NCBI GenBank assembly: GCA_013368315.1
Contig: JAACJM010000022.1
Location: 186,001 to 250,000 of the forward strand
DNA from: Tetrapyrgos nigripes
Taxonomy: Eukaryota > Basidiomycota > Agaricomycetes > Agaricales > Campanellaceae
Direction: 5' to 3'
Length of the DNA: 64,000 nt
In this document: piece by piece, positions 44,739-55,291 of the stretch
Layout of the letters: each line of letters starts with the position of its first letter
Position numbering within the stretch: position 1 is the stretch's first letter
Translations under genes and position numbers: made by a program
Notes under the pieces: generated by a model
Told to the model about the DNA's origin: nothing
Databases searched by the model: none
The model's input: only the letters and a program-made list of their open reading frames with translations

Positions 44739-46097
44739 TCCTGGTCCTTGGCAAAATCCTCCTGAGCAGGCTCGTTCATTGGGGCAGCTTGGAAATCCTG
44801 GAAAGCTGCATATGCTTCTGCGATCTCCTGCCAGTCATCATGAACATGTTCACATTGGCAGTCTGGACACACTGCAGAGAAGTGACCAGTTTTGCCACAT
44901 GTGTAGCAGGTGTGGCAGGCTAAGAACCTCTGCCTCGAAGCGTTGACTTCCATGGGAATGCCTTGGAGAAGGGAAGCTTGGGCAGGGGCTGGTGCACAAG
45001 GGGCAGGAATGGGGGCAGCAGCAGGGGTAGGGAACTGGATTGGGAAAAGGGAATGACCCTGAGGTTGGGCACAAGAGGGGAAAGTAGGCTTGAGTGGACC
45101 TGGGTGCATACTTCTCTCAGCACCACAGAAGATCACATCTTCCTGTTCATGCTTATCAAACCTCTTGGCCAGGGAATACCAAGCCATGATGTCCCATTCC
45201 TGTGGACGAGCCTCTGCCTCTGCAACCTTTTTCTCTAAAGCAGGCTGCAGTCCACATCGGAATACCAACATGTTTTGCGTCCTCAATTCGGGCCTTGATG
45301 GTAGGTTCAGTAGGGTTCATGGAGTAGAGGACAGGCTCAACATTAAGGCCAGCCATGGTGATAAGAGCACAGAAGTTGTTGACGTATTTGTCAACAGAAG
45401 CTGTGCCCTGAAAGTAGGAGACACCCTCTAGGGTAAGACCAGCCTGAGTGCATTCATCTTCTGGCATGAACTCCTTGATGAACTTGGTTTCAAATTCTCA
45501 CCAGGTATCAAAGTGGGAGGAGCCATAGAGGTGTCCATGGTTAATGAGGCTTTGGTGGTAGGTGGCAGCATGACCTGTCTGGAAATAGGACAACGCCCAC
45601 ATGATCTTGGCAACATTGTCTTCAAAACGAACAGTGCTAGCATAAATGATCGCACTGGTCCACCAGACTCAGCCATTAGCATGTTGACCATCAAAGATGC
45701 CAGGTGGGGACGCCTTAGCATGTGAAGCTCCAGGAGAGTGATGAGAGGGAGGAGTAGAAGACGAAGCAGAGGATGGAGGTCAAGTGGGGTGTTGTGATGG
45801 GGGTTGAGGAGGTGGAGGTGGAGAGGGATTTCGGCCTTGGAGGGCAGCAAGGATCCTGGCGAGTTGCTTGCTCTGACTCTGAGAAGCCTGCTCTAGATGG
45901 GCCAGACAAGTGTCAAAAGCTTCAGACATCAAGGGGGACCTAGGTAATGAGGCAGAAGAAACAGAGGGTGGAGAGAACTGAGGAGTGGAGGAGGAGTCTT
46001 GGGGAACCATAGGAGGAGGAGCAAGAGCAGTGTGAGTGCTATCAGAGTCGCTCTTACTGGTATCTGGGGCTTGGAAGGAAATGGTTGCCAAAGACAA
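44735..46097 (-). pseudogene. gag: Ty3 element 2 Gag remnant
   Basis: From ATG 46097: a Ser/Thr/Pro-rich N-part, a coil (QASQSQSKQLARILAALQGR), a capsid-like middle in shifted frames (GTASVDKYVNNFCALITMAG) and a CCHC knuckle CYTCGKTGHFSAVC (about 44875-44920). At least three frameshifts. Lies next to the 5' LTR as expected. Confidence 0.8.
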
Positions 46098-46126
46098 CTA
46101 GTCCACTTGATGAGGAGTTTTTCTAC

Positions 46127-46529
46127 TGTAAGGGCAACTCCTGACATGTGAGGCACTCACTCAACAACTGCAGGAGGGGATCCAAAGATATATAAATCAG
46201 AACTAGAAGATACAAGGCTGACATACTATGCACCTGCAGGAGGGGATCCAAAGAGAAAAACTCAAGGATACTCACCTGCAGGGAAGGGGTATATATACTT
46301 GTATGAAGGCCTGGGAAAAGATCTACAAAACTGTACAGTTGAAACAAAGTAATAGAAAGGTGGAATGATGAGAGATCAAATGATGAATGATGAATGATGG
46401 ATGATGAATGATGAATGATGGATGATGAAACAATGAAACAGGGATAAACAAGTCGATGGAGTCCAGATAAAACAAGAACAAACAAGTCCTAAAGGAGAAG
46501 GGAAGGAAAAAGGAAACTGTCCCCTTACA
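46127..46529 (-). repeat. 5' LTR of Ty3 element 2
   Basis: 403 bp, TGTAAGGG to CCCCTTACA, followed by the CACTC duplication. Confidence 0.93.
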
Positions 46530-46699
46530 CACTCACTCAGATCAGGTGGTGCAACTTACTATGCTCTAAAAGGCTACATGATGGAGCAAATCCAAGCTCT
46601 TGGACAATGGAGTTCCAAGACCTTCAAAATTTACATGTGCAAGCACACTGCTTTCCTGGCAGCCTTCCTCCTTCACAAAAAATCTCAATCCTAGTTTTT

Positions 46700-47286
46700 T
46701 CTTGACTCCCTTCTACATCAAACTCTTGTTTTCATCATATCATCCATCTCTGCCCATCATAGGCTTCATAGACACTACTTGTCTCCAAAAATTTGTTTTT
46801 CAGGGGTGTTGCTGTTTCAGGGCACCCCATGTTGGCCTAATCATCATTTTTCACTTCTATGACTACATCTTAACATGAAAAGCAAGATGATTAGTTTCTA
46901 GTTCTGTTGTTGTTTATTAAGCACTTACTCTGTAATCTTCACATGGACCTTTTCAGGAAGGTAATGCAGTTTTCGCTCTACTGTCCCAACAACGCTGCTG
47001 CTTCATTCCATTATATTTCGTGGTTTTAAAGACATATACATTATTTCAAGCATCCTCAGTACTCTGGAGTCCTCAGAACCACTGAAAATGACCCACGTAT
47101 AAGGGAAATCAACAGTGGGAAGATTATGAAATAATAAATCTTTATAATATAAATCCCAGGCCCAAGGCTCTCAATCACAAATTGATAGACTAGTCTTTTT
47201 TGCATGTGTGCGTTGTGGTGTTATCAAGCAGGCCAAGAAGCCTATAAGTAAATAGGTGACTGAGTTTCCTTTGTAAGGTGTTCAGC
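46700..47286. other. No gene; flank between retroelement and P450
   Basis: AT-rich, no coding sequence supported. May hold the 3' terminal repeat of the YR element, not recognised. Confidence 0.4.
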
Positions 47287-48771
47287 ATGGAACCACTTTT
47301 GTATCTTGCACTCATAGCAATTCCAGCACTTCTTGTGTCTTTCTTCATCATCCCTCCCTCAAATCTGTGTCACCTTCCCAGAGTGCCCTTCCTTCCACTC
47401 CTTAGAAGCTATCTGAAGCAGGAGTCCGAGGACAAGAGAATGCAGCACCTGATTTTACCCTTCGCTGAAGCTTATGGGGAGGAAGTGGTCTTGGTTTGGG
47501 CTCTTGGACATTTGATGGTTCATATTCTTGAATTCAAGGTCTGTAACATATTCTAATTTTATAGTAACTCTGTTCTGAGAATTTTTAGCCAGCTCAAAAA
47601 ATTTGCAACAACACTGATTGCTTTCCAAAAGAGACACCTTCTGACACATTGCTGCTCTGGTGATTTGTTGGCATAAAGAGCCTTCTAATGTCCAATGGAA
47701 TGCAATGGGAAAAGCAATCTGTACTAATAAATGATGTGCTCAATGCATGACTACCTGTGGATGTGTTTGTGGCACTTGTACTGTCTGTTCAAATTAATCA
47801 GCAAGGAGGGGACAGCGTTGTGGGATGATCCGGCACAGTGCTTCACTCTTGATGCCATAGGGTCATCAGTCTTGGGTCATAATTTCAAGGCCATTGAGAC
47901 AGACAATCTGTTTTTGAAGGAGTACAATCAGGTCATGGCAAAGATTGCTGCTCCTCTTTATCTTCTCTTCCCCTGGATGGAACGGTTGGTGCTATGGAAA
48001 CAACTCATCTGTTGCATTGATAATCTCACTAGCAAGTTCATAGATTTGTTGGAGCATAAGAGAGACAACCCTGGTGATGATATGATGACTTACATGCTCA
48101 AGGATCCAGGAATGACTTTCAACAAGCTCAGGGACAATATGATAGTTCTCTTTCTCAGCAGACATGTAAGTAACATCTCTGATGCTATTGTGACAACACT
48201 CAACTCCAATAAATTCCAGGACACCACAGCTGGATCTATCTTGACTCTGTTTTACTTCCTTGTGTGCCATCCAGAGATCCAACAACAAGTGAGAGATGAA
48301 GTGAAATGGGTTTTTGGAGATGATCAGAATCCTACTGTGGATCTCATTTCTGGCATCTCCCTTCCCTATCTCACCACATGCATCAGAGAAGCATTGCGCA
48401 TCAACACTGCCATCTCCTATATTTTTCCACAAAAATCTCCTCAGCCTGTTCACCTTGGCAAATACACAATTCCCACAGAGACCTCACTGATCATGAACAT
48501 ATCTGCTATTCATCATCGCCAGGATGCATGGAAATCTCCACATGATTTTGATCCAGACAGATTTTTAGATCCTCAGTGGTCTAAATCCAGCTGGTTGCCA
48601 TTTGCACTTGGTCCCAGACAATGTCCAGCTCAGAATTTTGCCATGTACAAACAGCATATCTTAGCCAGCCATGTTTCTGTGGGAATCCAAATGGGCACTA
48701 CCTCCCAATTCCATTCATCTCAATGGAATCCAGAATTCCTTTTCACCTTTTGCTTTGACTCTTCCCCATGA
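47287..48771 (+). pseudogene. Cytochrome P450, decayed in its N-terminal half
   Basis: The start MEPLLYLALIAIPALLVSFF is an N-terminal membrane anchor, followed by a Pro-rich hinge (CHLPRVPFLP). The middle (47540-47790) is broken: LLMSNGMQWEKQ and PVDVFVAL are in shifted frames, and the C-helix Arg is gone. From 47800 the frame is open: LFKLISKEGTALWDD, DAIGSSVLGHNFKAIE, the I-helix end DTTAG, the ExxR motif in IREALRI, FDPDRF, and the heme loop PFALGPRQCPAQNFA with its Cys ligand (the usual Gly two residues on is Ala). P450s are ER-bound heme monooxygenases. A 54-nt intron (48166-48219, GTAAGT..TTCCAG) is a multiple of three without stops, so unspliced reading stays open. Substrate unknown. 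Confidence 0.75.
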
Positions 48772-49269
48772 TTTGCACTTGATCTTCAGGCAAATTCACA
48801 ATGATTAGTGGTAGTATTCATTCTATATAATAAACAGTCACCTTCTTCAAGTTAGTCTTGCTCTATGGTCCAAATCTGATATTCAGCTCTGAGAGTCTGC
48901 CCAGGGTGCTTCGAACAAGGTGTTATCGAAAAATACTCAATAATCAGCTGCTGGCATTAACATGACATGCATAGAAAGATATAACAAAATGACAGCCTGA
49001 GAAGATGCTTCAATAAGCTGTGTACTATGGAACTAGCAAGCAGCTATAAGTAGTGCATTTTGCCAGGAAAAAATTGCAAACCACCCAGGTTTAGTGAGAT
49101 CAATCAATGCATTAATTAGACGTCGCAATGTAGAATTTTTGGAAGGATCTAGAACAGATAAATGAGCTTTGGACGAATAAAGAATGCAGACTGCCCACCT
49201 GGTGGAAACAGTGTTGTGTTCAAGTTGTGTTTCCTGTAGATATTCAGTCAGGCACTGGATAGCGAGAAA
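48772..49269. other. No gene recognised
   Basis: Short frames without motifs between the P450 and the Plavaka remnant. Confidence 0.4.
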
Positions 49270-50640
49270 TTGCAGGAACTCATTTCTTATATGTACTTAA
49301 ATGCTGCTTTGCAGCTGTGGCTATGCCAAGTCGACCTACTCACATTTTCCCCCAGACCTGACCTTCAACATTTAGGGGCCTCGTTATTGCCATGCAAAGC
49401 AGTGGCCCACAAGCCCTTCATAGTTACCAACATCCCATCACTGTCTTCTCAACAATCCCATCATCTTCTATCAGCTACACGCTCCCTTCTGGACTTCCTG
49501 TATCTTGCATACTATCCAGTCCATAGCACTGAATCTTTGAAGTCCATCAGGGCTGCACTGGCTGGTTTTCATGAACACCATGAAGTTACCCCCTGCAATT
49601 ATGCTATTCAGAACAATGGACAATTACAACACGAAAATCACTGAGCATCTTCATATTGACTTTGTAAAAGACACTTATTGTGCTACAAATCATAAGGATG
49701 AATACATCCAAATGATGCGTTGGCTAGAACACCAAGAGAAGATCATGCATCACTCCAACTATATTGCATGGAGACTGGAATCTCCACCACCACCACCTAC
49801 TTCTCTGCCTCCACCTGACAATATTCCGACTCCCACTTCTTCCAATCTGGCCTAAAACTTGCGCATCAGCGAGCACTTCAACTTCCCTGGAGCACAATGT
49901 ACTTTGACTGACATGAAATGCACCTTCAGTCAAAAACTTACTCGGTTTCCAACTGTCAAAACAGTTTCTATCACCAAATTAGCAGATGCCAGCTTCAAGG
50001 GCTATGGGGCTGTGAGCTTTGAGCAAGCTCTGAAGAGGTTCTTGGTTCTATACCATGATCCTACTGTACCTGCTAACCAGGTGGATGATTATATGTGCTT
50101 TGTCCCCCTTCCCTTCTGAAGTGTTCCAGTTTGGCATAAACTTAAGTTTGTCAATTCAGCACTTTTCAGAAAAAAGACTCTTGACTCCATTTCAGCTCAC
50201 CCTTGCTGGGTCACTTCCAATGGGAACATCACAAAGCTTTCCCAATTCAACACTTTTTTGGTTAAGCAGAAGGATAATTTGGACAGCCAGGACTTCTCAA
50301 AAGGTACCTTCTACTGTCTATGTGCCATTGCCATTATATACTTACCTTTTCACACATTAGAAACCAGAGTGGGACGGGTATGTGTAATCTTCTCAATCCC
50401 AGAGAACAATTTGGACATCTTGCTTCTGCCAAATACACCTCCTCCAGAGCATTTAGTGTATATCAAATGGTTCACAATTTTCACAAATGCAGAGTCCTCA
50501 TTGGGATTACACCATGTCAAACATCAGTTAGACTCGAACAGGAAACCTGCTGCTGCAGTGATACCATTAGACAGGATTATTTGTAGTGTACACTTACTGC
50601 CGAAGTGGGGTGGTCCCAGGTGGAGTGGTACCTTCTGACT
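49270..50640 (+). pseudogene. Plavaka-type transposase, C-terminal remnant
   Basis: Blocks in several frames: RSLLDFLYLAYYPVHSTESL, AALAGFHEHHEV, TMDNYNTKITEHLHIDFVKD, YCATNHKDEYIQMMRWLEHQ, EKIMHHSNYIAWRL, then a domain with VGRVCVIFSIPENNLDILL, PPEHLVYIKWFT and VIPLDRIICSVHLLPKWGG. This is the C-terminal half of the large transposases annotated as Plavaka (CACTA-related) in mushrooms. The sequence was recognised from family memory. At least four frame changes, no N-terminal half, and no terminal repeats seen. Confidence 0.75.
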
Positions 50641-51051
50641 GGACAAGCGAGAATGTCATTGACAAGGCTCCTTCAAGGATGACTATTCTTACTTTAACTT
50701 GACTTAGTATTTGCTATAATATTTCACATTATCATGCTGTCTCTTAGTACTGAGTAGTAACCAGTAACATCTGGATAATTATCTGGGGACGAAGTAATGC
50801 CAAGGAATGTTTGTAATATTACCTTGGTTACTTGGTTTACTGGCAATTTCAGATAACTTACCAGCTCATTATCCGAGGACCATTTTCCAGATGTATCTGA
50901 AAGGTGAGAGGTTTGCAAGGAAGTGGCAGCTAAACACTGCCCTTTTATCTTGAAGTGGTGCTGGTGGTCGGAACCAGTAGCTTTGCATAATAAATGAACA
51001 CAGAAAAAAGTAGCTGGTGTAAGAATAATTCCCTGAAAATGCCTCGTAGGT
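50641..51051. other. No gene recognised
   Basis: AT-rich, probably the 3' flank of the Plavaka remnant. Confidence 0.4.
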
Positions 51052-51200
51052 AATGAAAGGGATGTGGGCCAACGCTGCACGTGGTAGATAGGGGCAAGGA
51101 AAAAATCAGAAACAATAGCATGGGGAAAACCAGGAGCTATTCATATGGCCACAGGCAGAAAGTGAGTGTAAAAAACTCAGCCCCATTCTTCGGCCTCATG
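51052..51200 (-). repeat. Dispersed repeat, short copy B
   Basis: On the minus strand GAGGCCGAAGAATGGGGCTG, ACACTCACTTTCTGCCTGTG and, about 90 bp on, GCGTTGGCCCACATCCCTTT. Both end modules of copies A and C are present without their long interior. Confidence 0.6.
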
Positions 51201-52720
51201 ACTGCTCCCATGCTGTGGGACTCAGTGCAAGATATCTCATACATTGGGGTATAAAAGCTTGATAGCCATAGAAACAAGTTGCTTCACAGCTATCTTGCTA
51301 ATCATGTTGGAACTTTTAGTATTACATCATGATATAACATAATCTATTATAACAGCCATGATGAAAAAGCACTGTTATGACCTGATTATTAAGACGAAGA
51401 AAATGATTATAACCCCCCTCCTGAAAAATAGAACGGATGTGTTCTGGAGGATGAGTTGCACTCAGAGTCAAAGTACTGATACTATCCAAGACTCCAGAGT
51501 AAAAATTAAAGCCTTGGGAGGATGTCAACAAGTTGCCGAGGGGACAGTTATCATTAAGGTAATTTTCCCAGGCTGGTAATAATACAATTATTACAGCTAT
51601 TCTATCATAACGTAAAACGAAAAGTTCTGACAAAAGATGTGGCTGCCGCTGATAGCAACCAGCAACCACCAATCCCAAGCTAAAACTCAAGCTGAGACCC
51701 GATAACAAAGTAAAAGTCAATGTCATGGCAGGGCTGAGACCAGTTCAGTGGTGTTGGCTAAGGGAAGGGTGAAGCTGGAGGTGGAGTTGGAAGTGAAAGT
51801 AAATGGGGGAACGGTGTTGGGTCAGAAAGTGTTTCTGTTTCATGGGTCATGTATAAAAGTCTTCGTCATTGGATTGATGGACACTGGACTGATTGGCAAG
51901 TAGAATCTCAGTCAAAGGCTGAAGCGAATCGGTTGGTAACGGTATGTACAATTTACCATGTCACCCTGGCATGCCACTGTGCTGTTATGGCGTGTTGACG
52001 TGTCATAGCAAAAAACAATGTCTACAATAAAGCCATTGTTATAATGGAATTTGAGTGGTATTAAGACAGAATGGAAGAGTATAAACAGAATATTCATCAA
52101 TAATGTTGATCCACTTGGACAATATCATAGTGGTTATTCACTCCGCCCTGACTATTGTTCAATCCTTGTGAAGTTCTGTATTCGCCTGAATGGTGGCTGT
52201 CAAGAACAGGTTCAGATAGGGACTGGATGCCTCTCAGGCCACCACACAGGAACCAAAGACGAAGCAATAAGGCAAATAGATGGTATAGATGAGTAAGCCA
52301 GTACTGGGCCAGAGTCTACATAGTACTGAGGACAATGCTGAGCAGTATGGATTAGAGGGACAGAAGTGGACAGACTGAGGAACTATCTACAAAGCCCTGG
52401 AGTATATATACAAAAGTGCGAAGGAGAACAAGATTAGATCAGCAGGTACTGATGGAAACAATCAAGGAATGATAATCAGGTATCTAAGTGATGTCAATAT
52501 GTGTAACAGGTACAGATATGATCTGTCAATCAGAGAAATGATGCATCAAAGAAGATGGAAGCCATAGGTACAAGGAACATGATCTAGAACCAAAGAAGCG
52601 AAGAATGATGGAAGGGAGAAGAATGATGAAAGGAGAACAAAGAACAGGGTCTAGAAGCGAAGGCATGAAGGGATTCATGACAGTGGCCTGCTCCAGTTCA
52701 TGGTCCACGGAGCACTACAC
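51201..52720. other. No gene recognised
   Basis: A GGGTATAAAAGC box occurs at 51247-51258, and a minus-strand G-run preceded by AGGA (51414-51420) resembles a polypurine tract, but no LTR pair or protein domain supports an element here. Confidence 0.35.
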
Positions 52721-52852
52721 CCATTCCCCCAGATGTTGATCACCTTGATACTGAGACATCTGCCTGGACTCCTCTCAACATATCAGTGATATCACTGTGA
52801 GTACAAGTTGCTCTGTTGTATCTTTGTGCTATTCTGAAAGCCTTTCTACCAG

Positions 52853-53317
52853 CACTGGATCCTCAATCCACGTCTCAATGGGCTGACTTTGGAAGTCAGC
52901 TTGTTGGAGCCTCCCATAAAGGCCTGGGTTCACATATCAGATAGTGTTATCACCAACACACGCCCACCTTGTCTTGGTGTTGTACTGGCCAATATCAGTG
53001 GTCCACTTCAATGGCCTTCTGCCCATACTGAGAATGGACTTATGGTCATCATTACTGGTGATCATGCAGGTTTGCTTGTCCGACGAGTATACTATTGTGT
53101 GGTTGGCGGCGAGTCTCATTTCATTGTTTGTGATGTTGAGTTTGTTGGGAGTAACAGGCAGGAGAGAATGACAAGTATTGAGTTGGTACTTCATCCCAGC
53201 TGGTTAATATGTGTCATGGAATCCAAGGCAGACAAGGACAAGGGGAAAAAGCTTTTTGAGGAAATTTGGAAGGAAGCTCGCAGACGGAAACCAGTATATT
53301 TACAGCAACTGATTTAG
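52853..53317 (+). CDS. Hypothetical exon, unknown protein
   Basis: Frame open from a plausible 3' splice site (TTTCTACCAG, intron about 52797-52852) to the stop at 53315-53317; no ATG is needed inside. The product reads HWILNPRLNGLTLEVSLLEP, PPCLGVVLANISGPLQWPSA, LVRRVYYCVVGGESHFIVCD, LVLHPSWLICVMESKADKDK and RRRKPVYLQQ. It is beta-rich and globular-looking with a charged C-terminus and no known motif. The upstream exon is unclear because an in-frame stop appears near 52752. Similar small proteins occur near transposons in mushrooms as far as I recall, so it may be transposon cargo. Confidence 0.4.
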   Translation, partial: HWILNPRLNGLTLEVSLLEPPIKAWVHISDSVITNTRPPCLGVVLANISGPLQWPSAHTENGLMVIITGDHAGLLVRRVYYCVVGGESHFIVCDVEFVGSNRQERMTSIELVLHPSWLICVMESKADKDKGKKLFEEIWKEARRRKPVYLQQLI

Positions 53318-53333
53318 TTCACCTATTTACTTT

Positions 53334-53800
53334 CATATCAACACCAAAGTACTTATATGAGTTGTTGTCTGGATATGATAATTACTACCATTTTCCCCAT
53401 TCAACACTCAAAATGAAGGTAGATTCCCACCTCTCTAGTCCCCATGAGCACCCATGCAGATAGAGGACCAACCTCGCCTGGTAGGCCTATATCAACATTG
53501 ATGTACTTATATGGGTTATTGTCGGGATATGATAATTATTACTATTTTACCATGTTCTACACTCAAATTGGAGGTAGATTCCTAGTTCTCTAGTTTCCAC
53601 AAGCACCAGTGCAGATAGAGAACCAACTGTTCCAGACAGTAAGCCTATATTTACACCAATGTACTTATATGAGTTACTGTTCAAGTTGAGTCTTGATGAG
53701 CCCCTGTGCAGATAGGGGACCAATCATGGTGGTTGGCTCATATCAACACTGATGTACCTGTATGGGTTACTGTCTGTATATGATACTGACCACTAATTTG
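53334..53800 (+). repeat. Degenerate tandem repeat, four units
   Basis: Units start at about 53334, 53488, 53646 and 53739 with TATATCAACACxxATGTACTTATATGxGTTxxTGTC and contain GCAGATAGxGGACCAA. Periods are 154, 158 and 93 bp; the third unit is internally deleted. Confidence 0.8.
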
Positions 53801-53846
53801 AGACATTCTAGAGCTATATTGTAACATAATGTTTGTAATAGGAACT

Positions 53847-55030
53847 TTAACCATCATTGATTTCTTCCCAATAGTATGATCCTTTCCCCCATTTAAATGT
53901 CTGGATATTTTCCTTGCTCTCCATCTTCAGAGAATGTGATTCAGCTTCTAACTTTGCCTGCAGTCTTTTGCTTCTCCTGGTATTCAGTAGGTTTGATTGT
54001 CTGAAAAAGATATTTGAGGCATTTGACTTGAAGGTGAACACAAATGACATCTTACATATTGAACTGCATTCCAGCCTCTTCTTCCAATGGTGGAACTCTG
54101 ATAGCATCTTCAAGGAAAGTGCTCATTATCTCTGCAGCTACCAGAGGCAGCATAGAGGCAGCATTCTGGGGTGCAAAATTTCTTGAATGTGATCTGGCTC
54201 ACAACCACTCACAACCACAAGGAGAATAACTCTCCAATAACATAGACACCACTCAGTGTCAGATCTGGAAGAGCAGTGTGATACTTCAATAAAAATCCTG
54301 TCAAGAACTGATGTATACACAGATAAGTCAGAGTGCTTACATGGGATTCAACCTTCCATTTGCGAAAAGCAGGATAAAAATCATGGACAGTTTGTGATCC
54401 ATAATTGATCCAAGACTTCATAATCTAGAATAAACTTAATCCACTGTTTGGTCTGAGAGTGTGTTGTGAATACTTACTGTGAGAATGTCTTGATAAGGGC
54501 TTTGTCTCCAGGATGAAAATTCGGCACTATAATCCATGGATGATGTAGTGTATATCTCAATATTGTGTGACACGAGGTCTGCAGTACTGCAAAAACATTG
54601 GAAGCACAATAAGTTTTGGAGATTTATCAGCCCATAGCTAGATGAATATAATCAGTGATATTTCCAGAAGTTATGTCAAAAAATATTACACCACAGCTTT
54701 CACCCATTTCATAAAACATTTCGTGCTGATACTCCGGTGCCAATGCTGCCAACTCCTTCCTTTTGTAGCTGTCTATGGCTGGCAAGATGTAAATTCCAAG
54801 TTGTCGGCCCACTTCGCAGTAATAAATAGAAAAGTATGCATCTATAATGCGAGCATCCACTTGACTGTTCCTGAGATTCTGGGCATCATGTTCCTCAAGT
54901 AGTATTTTAGGTAGGAGGAAAGTTGTCCCAAGTGTCCTATCCTGAGTGAATGTTTTGACCTGATATAGACCAAGTCAGTGAATGAATTTATAACTGTAGA
55001 ATATATCAAGTGACCTGATCTTGCCACAAT
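53847..55030 (-). pseudogene. 3' part of transposon locus, Ulp1-like protease region (tentative)
   Basis: Minus-strand frames read IIDAYFSIYYCEVGRQLGIY, ILPAIDSYKRKELAALAPEY, EMFYEMGESCGVIFFDITSG and SWINYGSQTVHDFYPAFRKW, ending in a charged tail with a basic patch (TRRSKRLQAKLEAE). The GVIFFDITSG context is reminiscent of the strand after the catalytic His in Ulp1/C48 SUMO proteases, but the His itself is not there (ESC precedes GVIFF). Broken frames. It follows the C19-like region directly and may be part of the same gene. Confidence 0.3.
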
Positions 55031-55291
55031 GTTTCCATTGTTTGAAAATCATGTCTTACACCAGACAGTTCTTTGAAGTCTTTGAGCTGAGAATGCACAG
55101 AAACAATTGTCTCAGAACTATGACTCCAAATGAAAGAGTATTGTACCTTGGTATCTTCAACATCTATTCCATTCTTCACTTCATCCTCAACTGACAGGCC
55201 TGCTGCAAATCATTGCAATTAGAATATGATGTTGCAGTAAGAGACTAGAAATAGTACCTATTTCAAACTCGCATGCAGTTCTGTTTTTGCT

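Larger units (their letters stand above)
40789..46529 (-). mobile_element. Ty3/gypsy chromovirus 2 (older, with deletions)
   Basis: LTRs are 40789-41152 (364 bp) and 46127-46529 (403 bp), beginning TGTAAGGG and ending CCCCTTACA. The target duplication is CACTC (40784-40788, 46530-46534). Minus-strand gag, protease, RT, RNase H, integrase and chromodomain remnants are recognisable. A polypurine tract (TAGTTAGGGGGTGA) abuts the left LTR. The LTRs differ by indels of short tandem repeats and many substitutions, so it is older than element 1. A 690-bp fragment of another element lies in its integrase. Confidence 0.93.
39951..46695 (+). pseudogene. YR retroelement tyrosine recombinase, split by Ty3 element 2
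   Basis: Part 1 (39951-40788) has the SAM-like N-domain (LSYSSATESYIQFCQNHQFP, TLSLYVAYMCYYIKPPSVST) and the start of the catalytic domain (LAIMHLGELVWPD). Part 2 (46530-46695) supplies the H-x-x-R box HSLRSGGAT and the C-terminal WSSKTFKIYMCKH, whose Tyr is the probable nucleophile. The Box I Arg, usually in an RLGEL-type motif, is His here (CAT codon, as from CGT at a CpG). The reading frame is also offset at the insertion point after the target duplication is accounted for, so the gene was already broken. The enzyme would integrate circular element DNA. Confidence 0.75.
37630..46700 (+). mobile_element. Tyrosine-recombinase (DIRS-like) retroelement, interrupted
   Basis: Successive plus-strand regions encode a Gag-like protein with a CCCH-type finger, a reverse transcriptase with YVDD, an RNase H-like domain and a tyrosine recombinase. 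This set defines YR retrotransposons (DIRS/Ngaro/PAT-like) and replaces the integrase of LTR elements. The recombinase gene is split at 40788 by Ty3 element 2, which ends at 46529. Split direct or inverted terminal repeats, the other hallmark, were not identified. All genes carry frameshifts. Confidence 0.75.

Noticed and set aside
51201..51450. LTR element suggested by a TATAAAA box and a G-rich tract
   Set aside because: No matching second LTR, no TG..CA boundaries next to the purine tract, and no gag/pol similarity nearby.
53334..53800. CRISPR-like or satellite array
   Set aside because: Units are about 155 bp, degenerate and without spacers; an ordinary eukaryotic tandem repeat.
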